Assembly (NCBI RefSeq): GCF_042427615.1
Contig: NZ_JBHMEZ010000009.1
Span: 8,094 to 72,093, forward strand
DNA: 64,000 bases
Reading direction: 5' to 3'
From: Formosa undariae
GTDB taxonomy: Bacteria; Bacteroidota; Bacteroidia; Flavobacteriales; Flavobacteriaceae
Numbering within the stretch: position 1 is the first letter of the stretch; each line of letters opens with the position of its first letter. This document shows, one piece after another, positions 37,501 through 44,435 of the stretch. The translations under genes were made by a program, and so were the position numbers. The notes under the pieces were generated by a model that was not told the DNA's origin, did not search any database, and was given only the letters and a program-made list of their open reading frames with translations.

Positions 37501-38324
37501 ACTACAGCATTTTCAATATCTTCAACAGATTTTACGTACCCCAAACCACGCACCAAATATTCAGCTTGATTTATTTCTAAAGTCTGGGCACCAATATCTT
37601 GATTGCTGCTTTTAACTGCGTTTACAACCTGTTTTAAACCAATATTATATTGACGCATTAGCTCTGGATTGACATCAACTTGATACTCTTGAACATAACC
37701 ACCGATCGAAGCGACCTCAGAAACACCACTAGCAGAAGACAAGGCATACTTTACATAGTAATCCTGAATGCTACGAAGTTCTTGTAAATCCCAACCTCCA
37801 GTAACTTTTCCGTTTTCATCACGACCTTCGAGCGTGTACCAATATATTTGCCCTAAACCTGTAGCATCTGGTCCTAATGCAGGATTTACACCTTCAGGCA
37901 ATAATCCACTTGGCAAAGAGTTTAGTTTTTCGAGAATGCGACTACGACTCCAATAGAATTCTATATCTTCTTCAAAAATGATATAGATGCTTGAAAACCC
38001 GAACATCGAAGAACTACGAATAGTTTTGACACCTGGAATCCCTAGTAAGGATGTGGTTAATGGATAAGTAATTTGGTCTTCAATATCTTGAGGCGAACGA
38101 CCATCCCATTTTGTGAAGACAATTTGTTGGTTTTCACCAATATCAGGTATAGCATCAACTGCTACAGGATTACTAGGTAAAAACCCTGTATCCCAATTAA
38201 AAGGTGCGTTTACGGTTCCCAATCCAACAAAAAGGACTAATAACAGCACCGCAACGAGTTTATTCTCGATAAGAAATTTGATAGCTTTATTAAGCATATA
38301 TTTAATAATTAAACAGTTAGACAT
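34569..38324 (-). CDS. cusA: heavy-metal RND efflux pump (CusA/CzcA family)
   Basis: A 1251-residue inner-membrane pump with the RND layout: first helix, large periplasmic domain (FTKWDGRSPQDIEDQITYPL), helices with the proton-relay region (AIAIGTMVDVGVILAENMIR), a second periplasmic domain and FGIATDDGVVMATYL near the end. It carries an extra central membrane segment (residues ~545-670) lengthening it beyond the usual ~1040 residues. A second in-frame ATG (38,297, LNKAIKFLIEN) fits family starts better. With CusB and CusC types encoded in the same operon it should export Cu+/Ag+ from the periplasm. Confidence 0.93.
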   Translation of the reverse strand: MSNCLIIKYMLNKAIKFLIENKLVAVLLLVLFVGLGTVNAPFNWDTGFLPSNPVAVDAIPDIGENQQIVFTKWDGRSPQDIEDQITYPLTTSLLGIPGVKTIRSSSMFGFSSIYIIFEEDIEFYWSRSRILEKLNSLPSGLLPEGVNPALGPDATGLGQIYWYTLEGRDENGKVTGGWDLQELRSIQDYYVKYALSSASGVSEVASIGGYVQEYQVDVNPELMRQYNIGLKQVVNAVKSSNQDIGAQTLEINQAEYLVRGLGYVKSVEDIENAVVTSEDFTSIKIKDIGKVSLGPATRRGLLDKEGAEVVGGVIVARYGANPMEVINNVKAQIEELKGGLPTKVLADGRTSQLTIVPFYDRTELIVETLDTLNEALTLEILITILVIIVMVYNLRASILISGLLPVAVLMVFVAMKLFDVDANIVALSGIAIAIGTMVDVGVILAENMIRHLDDDKLRLREDGTELTTNEVVYNATAEVSGAILTAVLTTIISFVPVFTMIGAEGKLFRPLAFTKTMALSASLVIALFLIPPFAAYLFRKTSLKSSFKNIINGALIVAGIAIMVVGYWLGIILIGFGVTGLLGVLGKLNKKNSNLINIVISCAAIILLLAEYWRPLGFDRSIIVNLIFVAIICFGILGIFSIFRRYYGQILKWALGNKLLFLMIPATVLFSGGWIMNNTGKEFMPSLNEGSFLLMPTSLPHSGVEENKRVLQQLDMAVATIPEIETVVGKAGRTDSALDPAPLSMYENMIQYKSEYMRNSKGKRQRYKVNEHGAFELKDSTFISNPNNSDNTVFTKVNHTQLVEDNDGEFYRNWRPKINSPNDIWNEIVKVTKLPGVTSAPKLQPIETRLVMLQTGMRAPMGIKVKGQDLKQIEAFGLQLETLLKQAEGVKVEAVFADRIVGKPYLLIDIDREKIARYGISIEDVQGVLKVAIGGMALTQTVEGRERYAIRVRYPRELRGNPEDIKGIYIPVEKGNPVPLSELATIRYEQGPQVIKSEDTFLVGYVLFDKLDGFAEVDVVENAQALFQKKIESGELIVPKGISYKFTGTYENQLRAEKTLSIVVPLALTIIFLILYFQFKSVSTSLMVFTGIAVAFAGGFIMIWLYGQDWFFNFSLFGENMRDLFNMKTINLSVAVWVGFIALFGIATDDGVVMATYLTQTFEREKPSDKKSIRTFALMAAEKRIRPCLMTTVTTILALLPVLTSTGKGSDIMIPMAIPIFGGMVIDITSYFIVPVLYSWREEFKLKRANK

Positions 38325-38407
38325 TGATGTTAGAAAAACACCGGATGCAAGAAATCATCCTTATGACATTATGTAGCCATAGGATAAAATAGTCTATTGT
38401 TTAAAAA

Positions 38408-38821
38408 TTAAATTAAATAAGTCTCGTCAATCTTGAAGATATCTTTTATGACGAGTGGAGACATGTACTCTTCGAAAGTAGATACATTTTTATCTAAACC
38501 TTCAAAAAGATTGATATAAGTGTAAATAAGTGAAGTGATAAATACTTGTTGTTCAAAAGAAATTTTATCAATCGAAAATTGTAATTCATCTTGACCATCT
38601 ACAACCACTTGCTTTTCATCACAACAATTTTTTTTCGTAATAGAGCAACTATCAGAAGATGGTTTCTGCATTTCCATCCCACAGCCTTCTGCTTTTTGGA
38701 ACATAGCAGTTTCAACCAGGATATCTCCGCAATAATGCATATTAAGGCTAAATGACATTGTAGATAATAACACTACAAAAGCCATTAACATGGACATTAT
38801 TTTATGGAATACTTTCTTCAT
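38408..38821 (-). CDS. HYC_CC_PP-type copper-associated secreted protein
   Basis: A 137-residue protein with signal peptide, then LNMHYCGD (the HYC motif), several further Cys (EGCGME, DSCSITKKNCCDEK with the CC motif) and a C-terminal MSPLVIKDIF where the family usually has two Pro. Found next to copper genes in many flavobacteria; function unknown, Cys/His suggest metal binding. It heads the copper operon, 84 bp before the pump gene. Confidence 0.8.
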   Translation of the reverse strand: MKKVFHKIMSMLMAFVVLLSTMSFSLNMHYCGDILVETAMFQKAEGCGMEMQKPSSDSCSITKKNCCDEKQVVVDGQDELQFSIDKISFEQQVFITSLIYTYINLFEGLDKNVSTFEEYMSPLVIKDIFKIDETYLI

Positions 38822-38829
38822 ACGAATTA

Positions 38830-38845
38830 CAAATCTACAAATTTA
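38830..38845 (-). promoter_or_regulatory. candidate promoter elements of the copper operon
   Basis: On the - strand TAAATTTG and TAGATTTG lie side by side just before the HYC_CC_PP gene; both fit the Bacteroidota -7 consensus TAnnTTTG. A matching upstream TTG is present but its spacing is not ideal, so this is tentative. Confidence 0.3.
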
Positions 38846-38914
38846 TATCAAATAATATTTTATTTCTCAACTTTATATTTCTAAATCCGATTTAATAGTT
38901 GTAATCAAACCACA

Positions 38915-39466
38915 TTAAATATAACCAATTATGTCGTCTCTGCATCTACAAATACAGCTTTCTAGATTATAAATAAACCTATCGATTCTAAGAACATAAA
39001 ATGTGAGTTGAAAGACACCTACTACAGAATATAATCCCGCTAGCGCTAAAGGAGATTCATCTTCATTTTTAAAGAAATACGGATACTTTTTACCTTTATA
39101 TTCATGAGGTTCATAGAAACCAGACACCGGAATTACACAGCGCTTTTCCATAATGGAGTGTTTATAAATAAAATGCTCAAACGCCTTTTCTGACCTTGCG
39201 TTTAAACCACCTCCAAATTTTAAAGACTCATTGTAATACCCCGTAATCTCGTCTTTACTTGTACCTTCGGGTACGATTCCCCAAACCCCTGGCGCTAAAA
39301 CTTCAGACTTTTGTTGTGGGATAACTAGCATATTAGGATGTGTAAAACCGTTTAAGTGGTACTGAGGTATATCGAAATAATTCTCTAAGTTTACATTACT
39401 GATTTTTACCTTGAACTTTCGTTCTAAGGTTTTAACTTTTGCGGTTTGTGAGGTGTGGAAGCACAT
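38915..39466 (-). pseudogene. SRAP/YedK-type protein, truncated
   Basis: The N-terminal two thirds match the SOS-response-associated peptidase (HMCES) family, which shields abasic sites: catalytic Cys2 (MCFHTS), Asn in LNARSEKAF and Glu in SGFYEPHEYKGKKYP are present. After ALAGLYSVVG (about residue 149) the sequence becomes unrelated (VFQLTFYVLRIDRF to the stop) and the final His-containing part of the active site is missing. Loss of the 3' end by deletion or frameshift is likely. The IS982 copy begins 74 bp upstream of its start. Confidence 0.75.
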
Positions 39467-39531
39467 GTGTCTCGAGTTAAGGCATTAGTAAAGTTAGCTA
39501 TTTTTGAATTTTTAAAAGGGTATTATTTGAT

Positions 39532-39540
39532 AGGTATTAT
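39532..39540 (+). repeat. target-site duplication, left copy
   Basis: AGGTATTAT directly before the left end of the first IS982 copy; identical to 52,517-52,525 directly after the right end of the second copy. Confidence 0.8.
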
Positions 39541-40518
39541 ACCCGTTGTGCATTATGATTTAGAATAAAAAAGTTGTTCATCTTACTGATAATCAGTAAT
39601 TTGTTTTAGCTATAAAACATTAATGATGAACAACTTAAATGCAAATTACGAAAGAATATTGGAAGTATTGAGAAAGATTTCAGAAGAACAACTTTTAGCT
39701 TATCAAAGACGACAGCCAAGACTTAGTGATTTAGAACTAATTTGTTTGAGCCTAACAGCTGAATTTATGGGAATCGATAGTGAAAACGACCTGTTTAGAA
39801 AACTTCCAAAAACAATAACAGCAAAAATAGAACGAAGTGTTTACAACAGAAGACGACGAAAATTAGCCAATAATCTCAATGATATTAGATTAAAATTAGC
39901 TTCTCATTTTAATGAGTTTGAAGATTGTTTTGTTGTAGATAGTATGCCATTGGAAGTTTGTAAACTATCCAGAAGTTCTCGTTCAAAGATCTGTAAAGAA
40001 GATACTTATGCGTTCCCGGACAAAGGTTATTGTGCTGCACAGAATTCTAATTATTATGGACATAAATTACATGCAATTTGTTCTGTAAATGGTGTTTTTC
40101 AGAGCATTGATTTAAGTCCTGCCTCAGTACACGATATCAATTATCTTAAAGACATTAAAATGCAAATAAGCGATTGTACATTAATTGGTGACAGAGGTTA
40201 TTTATCTGCGGAAATACAGCTCAATTTATTTGAATCCTGTAATATAACATTAAGCACGCCTATGAGAAATAATCAAAAGCAGTATAAGAAACAACCTTAT
40301 GTATTTAGGAAAAAGAGGAAAAGAATAGAAACACTATTCTCGCAACTATGCGATCAGTTTATGATAAGACGTAATTATGCTAAATCGTTTCAAGGGTTTA
40401 AAACCAGAATACTATCCAAAATAACTGCCTTAACAACAATTCAATTCATCAATAAGTTTGTTTTCAATAGAAATATTAATAATATTAAAATTAGCATTAT
40501 TTAAAATGCACAACAGGT
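39541..40518 (+). mobile_element. IS982-family element, left copy (intact)
   Basis: 978 bp. Left end ACCCGTTGTGCATT, right end AATGCACAACAGGT (one mismatch against perfect inversion). Encodes one intact transposase. No duplication of its own: TATTAT before it and ATCAAT after it do not match. Confidence 0.85.
39623..40504 (+). CDS. IS982-family transposase
   Basis: A 293-residue DDE transposase. Helical N-terminus (LSDLELICLSLTAEFMGIDS), VYNRRRRKL, first Asp in FVVDSMPLEVCKLSRSSRS, YYGHKLHAICSVNGVFQS, second Asp in LIGDRGYLSAE, and the final Glu in RKRIETLFSQLCDQF. All three catalytic residues are present and the length is normal, so it should be active and could move the whole composite unit. 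A second ATG lies one codon downstream. Confidence 0.92.
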   Translation: MMNNLNANYERILEVLRKISEEQLLAYQRRQPRLSDLELICLSLTAEFMGIDSENDLFRKLPKTITAKIERSVYNRRRRKLANNLNDIRLKLASHFNEFEDCFVVDSMPLEVCKLSRSSRSKICKEDTYAFPDKGYCAAQNSNYYGHKLHAICSVNGVFQSIDLSPASVHDINYLKDIKMQISDCTLIGDRGYLSAEIQLNLFESCNITLSTPMRNNQKQYKKQPYVFRKKRKRIETLFSQLCDQFMIRRNYAKSFQGFKTRILSKITALTTIQFINKFVFNRNINNIKISII

Positions 40519-40583
40519 ATCAATAAGTATTAAAACACCATATAAAAAATTAGAGGTCAGTATATAAACACTTACCTTTAGGT

Positions 40584-40904
40584 CTAAGAAATATACATAA
40601 TTAGCATCGTAGCCACAATTCCACTAAATACAATATGCGCCCCAACAAGCTGAACATAAAACGGAAATTTTGGAACTTGTGGCGGATTGCCGTGTAAAGA
40701 AAACATAAATTTCCAACCGATTACTCCAAATAAACCAGCAAAGAAACCAAACATTAAAGCATATAATAACTCCGAAATATTGGGTAATATTTCTCTAAAA
40801 AGTAAATAACCAAATAAGAACACAAAACCAATAGCAAAGTGTAAACACCATCCGATCCATATACCAAAGTCAGATTTACTTATAATATTAGCACGATTTA
40901 CCAA
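40584..40904 (-). CDS. small membrane protein
   Basis: A 106-residue protein with four hydrophobic segments (IWIGWCLHFAIGFVFLFGYL, ISELLYALMFGFFAGLFGVI, then a loop with HGNPPQVPKFPFY, and LVGAHIVFSGIVATMLIMYI). I do not recognise a named family. It is last of the sulfatase gene cluster, 82 bp after the second sulfatase, beyond a hairpin. Confidence 0.6.
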   Translation of the reverse strand: MVNRANIISKSDFGIWIGWCLHFAIGFVFLFGYLLFREILPNISELLYALMFGFFAGLFGVIGWKFMFSLHGNPPQVPKFPFYVQLVGAHIVFSGIVATMLIMYIS

Positions 40905-40967
40905 TTGTTTTAATTTAAAAGGTTCGGTTCACTAAAATAAATTAGATACGGGCTTCTTAATGAAATT

Positions 40968-40986
40968 AGAAACGTAAAACGTTTCT
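40968..40986 (-). terminator. hairpin after the second sulfatase gene
   Basis: AGAAACG / CGTTTCT stem with a TAAAA loop immediately behind the stop codon. The T run is better on the + side (TTTATTTTTT), so on the - strand it is a weak terminator or an RNA-stabilising end. Confidence 0.4.
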
Positions 40987-43344
40987 TTATTTTTTAACGT
41001 CAGTATATTTAATAACGGTTTTTCCTATGGTTCCGTTATATGCAAACGGTGCTTGATCAAAATATTCCAGAGCTACCGGCGAATCTAAGTCCGTTCCAAT
41101 ATCAAAGGTAGCGTTAGAAGTAAAGTGTAAAGACATGGCTCTTGGTACGCGTTTTTGAGCAACTTGTTTACCGTTAACTTTAAGCGTTACATCCATAGCT
41201 CCTCCAATTCGGTCTACCAATTTAGACTCAACAACTATGGTTGCTTTACCCTCCGGAAGTTTAGATTCCGATTTTATTTTGGTTCTTTCTATTTCAAATA
41301 AATTGAATTCGTAATGTAAATAACCATCCATTATATAGCATGTAACGCCTCCACTAAATCCTGCTAAGGCATATAATACGCCATTGGCTTCTTTTGGTAC
41401 ATCTAACTCCATAGTTACTAAACTACTCATTTTACCAAGTTTGGGTGCAGCAGATTCAGGCATACGCGTTAGTGGAGCATCGAAAGTCCATTCTGTTAAA
41501 GCTGAAGCAGGCGCATCTTCTGGATGAAAGATAGCTGTAGCCCACAATCCACCTCCAACGGGTAAATTTTTATATTTTGTAGATTCAGAGATAAAAAGCA
41601 TTTTCATTTCTTCTAACTTCTCAGGATTTTCCTTTGATAAATCGGTAGACTGGCTCCAATCTTCATCTAAATTATAAAGCTCCCAAGTATCATTCATAGG
41701 ATTCCAAGTTTTAGCGCCTTTAGGAATACCACCTACCCATGGTTTTCTTAATCCCATAGTACTCGCCATCCAGCCGTCGCTATATATACCACGGCTAGCC
41801 ATAATATCGAAAAACTGTGTTTTATGAGTTCCTTTTACGGTAGCATCATGTAATGAATATACCATACTTACCCCATCCATATCGACTTGTTCAAAACCGT
41901 TTACAACTTCTGGTTCTGCAATATCTAGTATGTCGTAAACTGTTGGCACAATATCAATAACGTGATGAAACTGAGGTCTAGGTGTTTTATCATGTTTAAT
42001 GGTTTTAGGCCACGACACGGCCATTGGCTGACGTGTACCTCCAAAATATCCACCAACTAATTTTGTTCCTTTATATGGTGTTGAACCTGCCCATGCCCAA
42101 CCTGCATGAAACATGTTGTCTGTTTTATTAGTTCCTAAAACGTTTAAACCTCCAAGTTCATTTAAAGCTTCTATATGTTCTGAAATCTTTGTTGGAATGG
42201 CATTCTGAGCTAATTGTTCTGAAATTGTACCATGTAATCCTTCTGAAGACGACCCGTTATCTCCCCAAATATAAAAGACCAAAGTATTATCTAATTCTCC
42301 CATAGCTTCAATTTGGTCAATTACTCGACCAGCATGATAATCTGCATGCTCTGCAAATCCAGCCCAAACTTCCATTAATCGTCTTTGAAATGGTTTTTCA
42401 GATTCAGGAATAGATGCCCACGATGCCATGGTTTCGTCGCGTGGCGTTAATTTTGTGTTCTGCGGAATCCATCCTAATTTCTTCTGACGGTTAAAAACGC
42501 GTTCGCGATACGCATCCCATCCATCATCAAATTTTCCTTTGTATTTATCTGCCCATTCTTGAGGAACTTGGTGAGGCCCATGTGCTGCTCCTGGTGCCCA
42601 ATACACAAAAAACGGCTTCTCTGGAGCATATGTTTTTTGCTCCTGTAACCACTTAATGGTTTTATTCGCTAAGTCTTCAGATAAATGATATCCTTCTTCA
42701 CGTTCCTCTGTAACGTAAGTTGTATTATGTACTAAAGTAGGTTCGTATTGCGATGCTTCTCCGGCTAAAAAACCGTAAAATTCTTCGAAACCATATCCTG
42801 TTGGCCAAAAATCGAATGGTCCTTTATTAGTAATCTGGTCTTCTGGTGTATTGTGCCATTTTCCAAAAGCGGCGGTGTTATAACCATAAGCTTTTAAAAC
42901 TTCGGCCATAGTGGCTGCAGTTTTAGGAATAACCCCGCTAAAACCATCAAAATCGTTTGCTAATGCTGCGATTTGTCCGTTTCCTACTCCTGTATGATTT
43001 CTTCCTGTAAGCAAAGATGCTCGTGTTGGCGAACACATGGCTGTGGAATGAAAACGATTATAAGACACTCCTAGATCTGCGACACGACTTAACGTTGGGG
43101 CATTAATTTCTCCGCCATACGTCGATGCTGTTCCAGGACCAATATCGTCCATTAAAATGATTAAGATATTTGGTGCATCGGCAGGTAAATGCTTCGCTTC
43201 AGGTCTCTTTTTATAAGTTGAGGTTTCCATGGTTAATCCCGGTTTTGAAGCCGATGGCGTTGGTGGGAATGGTAAAATTTGCTGTGCTGTAACGGCACCT
43301 CCCAAAACCATTAACACGAGACATAATATATGTTTTGATTTCAT
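40987..43344 (-). CDS. long arylsulfatase (type I, formylglycine)
   Basis: A 785-residue secreted sulfatase: signal peptide (cut near TAQQ), metal site LIILMDDIGPG (Asp-Asp), and the maturation motif CSPTRASLLTG with the Cys to be turned into formylglycine at residue 104. AAFGKWHNTP and VYWAPGAAHGPHQVP supply further active-site Lys/His. The C-terminal ~190 residues form a beta-rich extra domain. Size and order resemble the ~790-residue AtsA-like arylsulfatases. It removes sulfate from an organic sulfate ester in the periplasm; substrate unknown. Paralogue of the 44,436-46,826 gene. Confidence 0.93.
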   Translation of the reverse strand: MKSKHILCLVLMVLGGAVTAQQILPFPPTPSASKPGLTMETSTYKKRPEAKHLPADAPNILIILMDDIGPGTASTYGGEINAPTLSRVADLGVSYNRFHSTAMCSPTRASLLTGRNHTGVGNGQIAALANDFDGFSGVIPKTAATMAEVLKAYGYNTAAFGKWHNTPEDQITNKGPFDFWPTGYGFEEFYGFLAGEASQYEPTLVHNTTYVTEEREEGYHLSEDLANKTIKWLQEQKTYAPEKPFFVYWAPGAAHGPHQVPQEWADKYKGKFDDGWDAYRERVFNRQKKLGWIPQNTKLTPRDETMASWASIPESEKPFQRRLMEVWAGFAEHADYHAGRVIDQIEAMGELDNTLVFYIWGDNGSSSEGLHGTISEQLAQNAIPTKISEHIEALNELGGLNVLGTNKTDNMFHAGWAWAGSTPYKGTKLVGGYFGGTRQPMAVSWPKTIKHDKTPRPQFHHVIDIVPTVYDILDIAEPEVVNGFEQVDMDGVSMVYSLHDATVKGTHKTQFFDIMASRGIYSDGWMASTMGLRKPWVGGIPKGAKTWNPMNDTWELYNLDEDWSQSTDLSKENPEKLEEMKMLFISESTKYKNLPVGGGLWATAIFHPEDAPASALTEWTFDAPLTRMPESAAPKLGKMSSLVTMELDVPKEANGVLYALAGFSGGVTCYIMDGYLHYEFNLFEIERTKIKSESKLPEGKATIVVESKLVDRIGGAMDVTLKVNGKQVAQKRVPRAMSLHFTSNATFDIGTDLDSPVALEYFDQAPFAYNGTIGKTVIKYTDVKK

Positions 43345-43375
43345 AATAGCATAAGTTTAATTTTTAGTTTATGAG

Positions 43376-44368
43376 TTATTTATTTTGTTTCATTTTTGCA
43401 AGCATCTCGCGATCGGATTTAGATGGAATGGTCATGGTTGCTAAAAAGCGAAACATATGTCCGTTACTTTCATTAAACCAAATACGACCATAACTACTCT
43501 GTATTTTAATAGCGCTAGTAACACTATATCCTAGAGAAATACCTCCTGCCAACTGATTGATTATTTCACCTTTTGGTAAATCGTCGATTTGAGAAACTCC
43601 ACCATATTGGTAGCCTAAATCAACTGAACCCCATAATTTTGGCATGAAATATTTTGACACATGCTGATTTAATACAAATAATGGCGTCTGTCTTTTTGTT
43701 TCACCTGCAAAAGGTTTGTTATTATTAGTGTACAGATATAAATTTGGATTTATTTCCCAATGAGCTGATGCTTTTTTGTTTTCATTCAAAGCTAAAACCA
43801 TAGGTAAACCTAAACGGAATGCCCAACGATTGGCTCCTAAATTAACACGCCGACCTTGATTATATTCCCCCGTAGGAGCAGTAAACCCAACAAGGGCATA
43901 CATTTGAAATTTGGCATTATACTGACTAAAATCGGCTAAATCCAAAGCGGGAGCATTTAGTAATCCTACTCGCAACCACACACTAGAGTCCATGAAACCC
44001 GATTTATTGATAAATTCAAATTCATTAGGAATGTCTTCAGGAAGTCCTTCCGATAATCTCGAAATATCTGCAGTACCTGTCATACTTCCGTAGGTAGGTG
44101 TTACTAAAATTTGAGCAATACGACCGTCGATATTAAACGAATATAAAAATGGCACTATAAACGCATCTACATTAATAGTACCACTAGCCAACACCACATC
44201 CTGAGATGGTGATAAATTAGATTCTAAGTTTAAATACTGAATATTAACAGCCATTAAATCTTTAGGAGGCATAAAAAAGGTGGTGGGTGTTTCAGCTTGA
44301 GAAAACCCTTTATTTATACTGCTAAACACTATGGTAAAAACGACTAGTTTTAGTATTTTAAATCTCAT
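43376..44368 (-). CDS. outer-membrane transporter, MetA-pathway type
   Basis: A 330-residue protein with signal peptide (cut near GFSQ) and a chain of barrel strands (GRIAQILVTPTYGSMTGTAD, MYALVGFTAPTGEYNQGRRV, LGANRWAFRLGLPMVLAL, MFRFLATMTI). It resembles the putative outer-membrane family associated with meta-cleavage phenol degradation (PF13557 type). Between two sulfatase genes, it may take up or export a sulfate ester or its aromatic product (inference). Confidence 0.75.
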   Translation of the reverse strand: MRFKILKLVVFTIVFSSINKGFSQAETPTTFFMPPKDLMAVNIQYLNLESNLSPSQDVVLASGTINVDAFIVPFLYSFNIDGRIAQILVTPTYGSMTGTADISRLSEGLPEDIPNEFEFINKSGFMDSSVWLRVGLLNAPALDLADFSQYNAKFQMYALVGFTAPTGEYNQGRRVNLGANRWAFRLGLPMVLALNENKKASAHWEINPNLYLYTNNNKPFAGETKRQTPLFVLNQHVSKYFMPKLWGSVDLGYQYGGVSQIDDLPKGEIINQLAGGISLGYSVTSAIKIQSSYGRIWFNESNGHMFRFLATMTIPSKSDREMLAKMKQNK

Positions 44369-44391
44369 GTAATTAATTATTTATATAAAAT

Positions 44392-44423
44392 AAAAACGAT
44401 GTATCCAGAGATACATCGTTTTT
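44392..44423. terminator. intercistronic terminator or attenuator
   Basis: AAAAACGATGTATC pairs with GATACATCGTTTTT (13-14 bp, perfect) around a CAGA loop, with T runs both ways. It sits between the first sulfatase and the transporter gene, so expression of the distal genes is probably reduced or separately controlled. Confidence 0.8.
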
Positions 44424-44435
44424 GTTGTTTCAATC

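Noticed and set aside
39541..40518. The left IS982 copy as an independent insertion with its own duplication
   Set aside because: Bases flanking this copy do not match each other (TATTAT against ATCAAT), while the left flank matches the right flank of the other copy.
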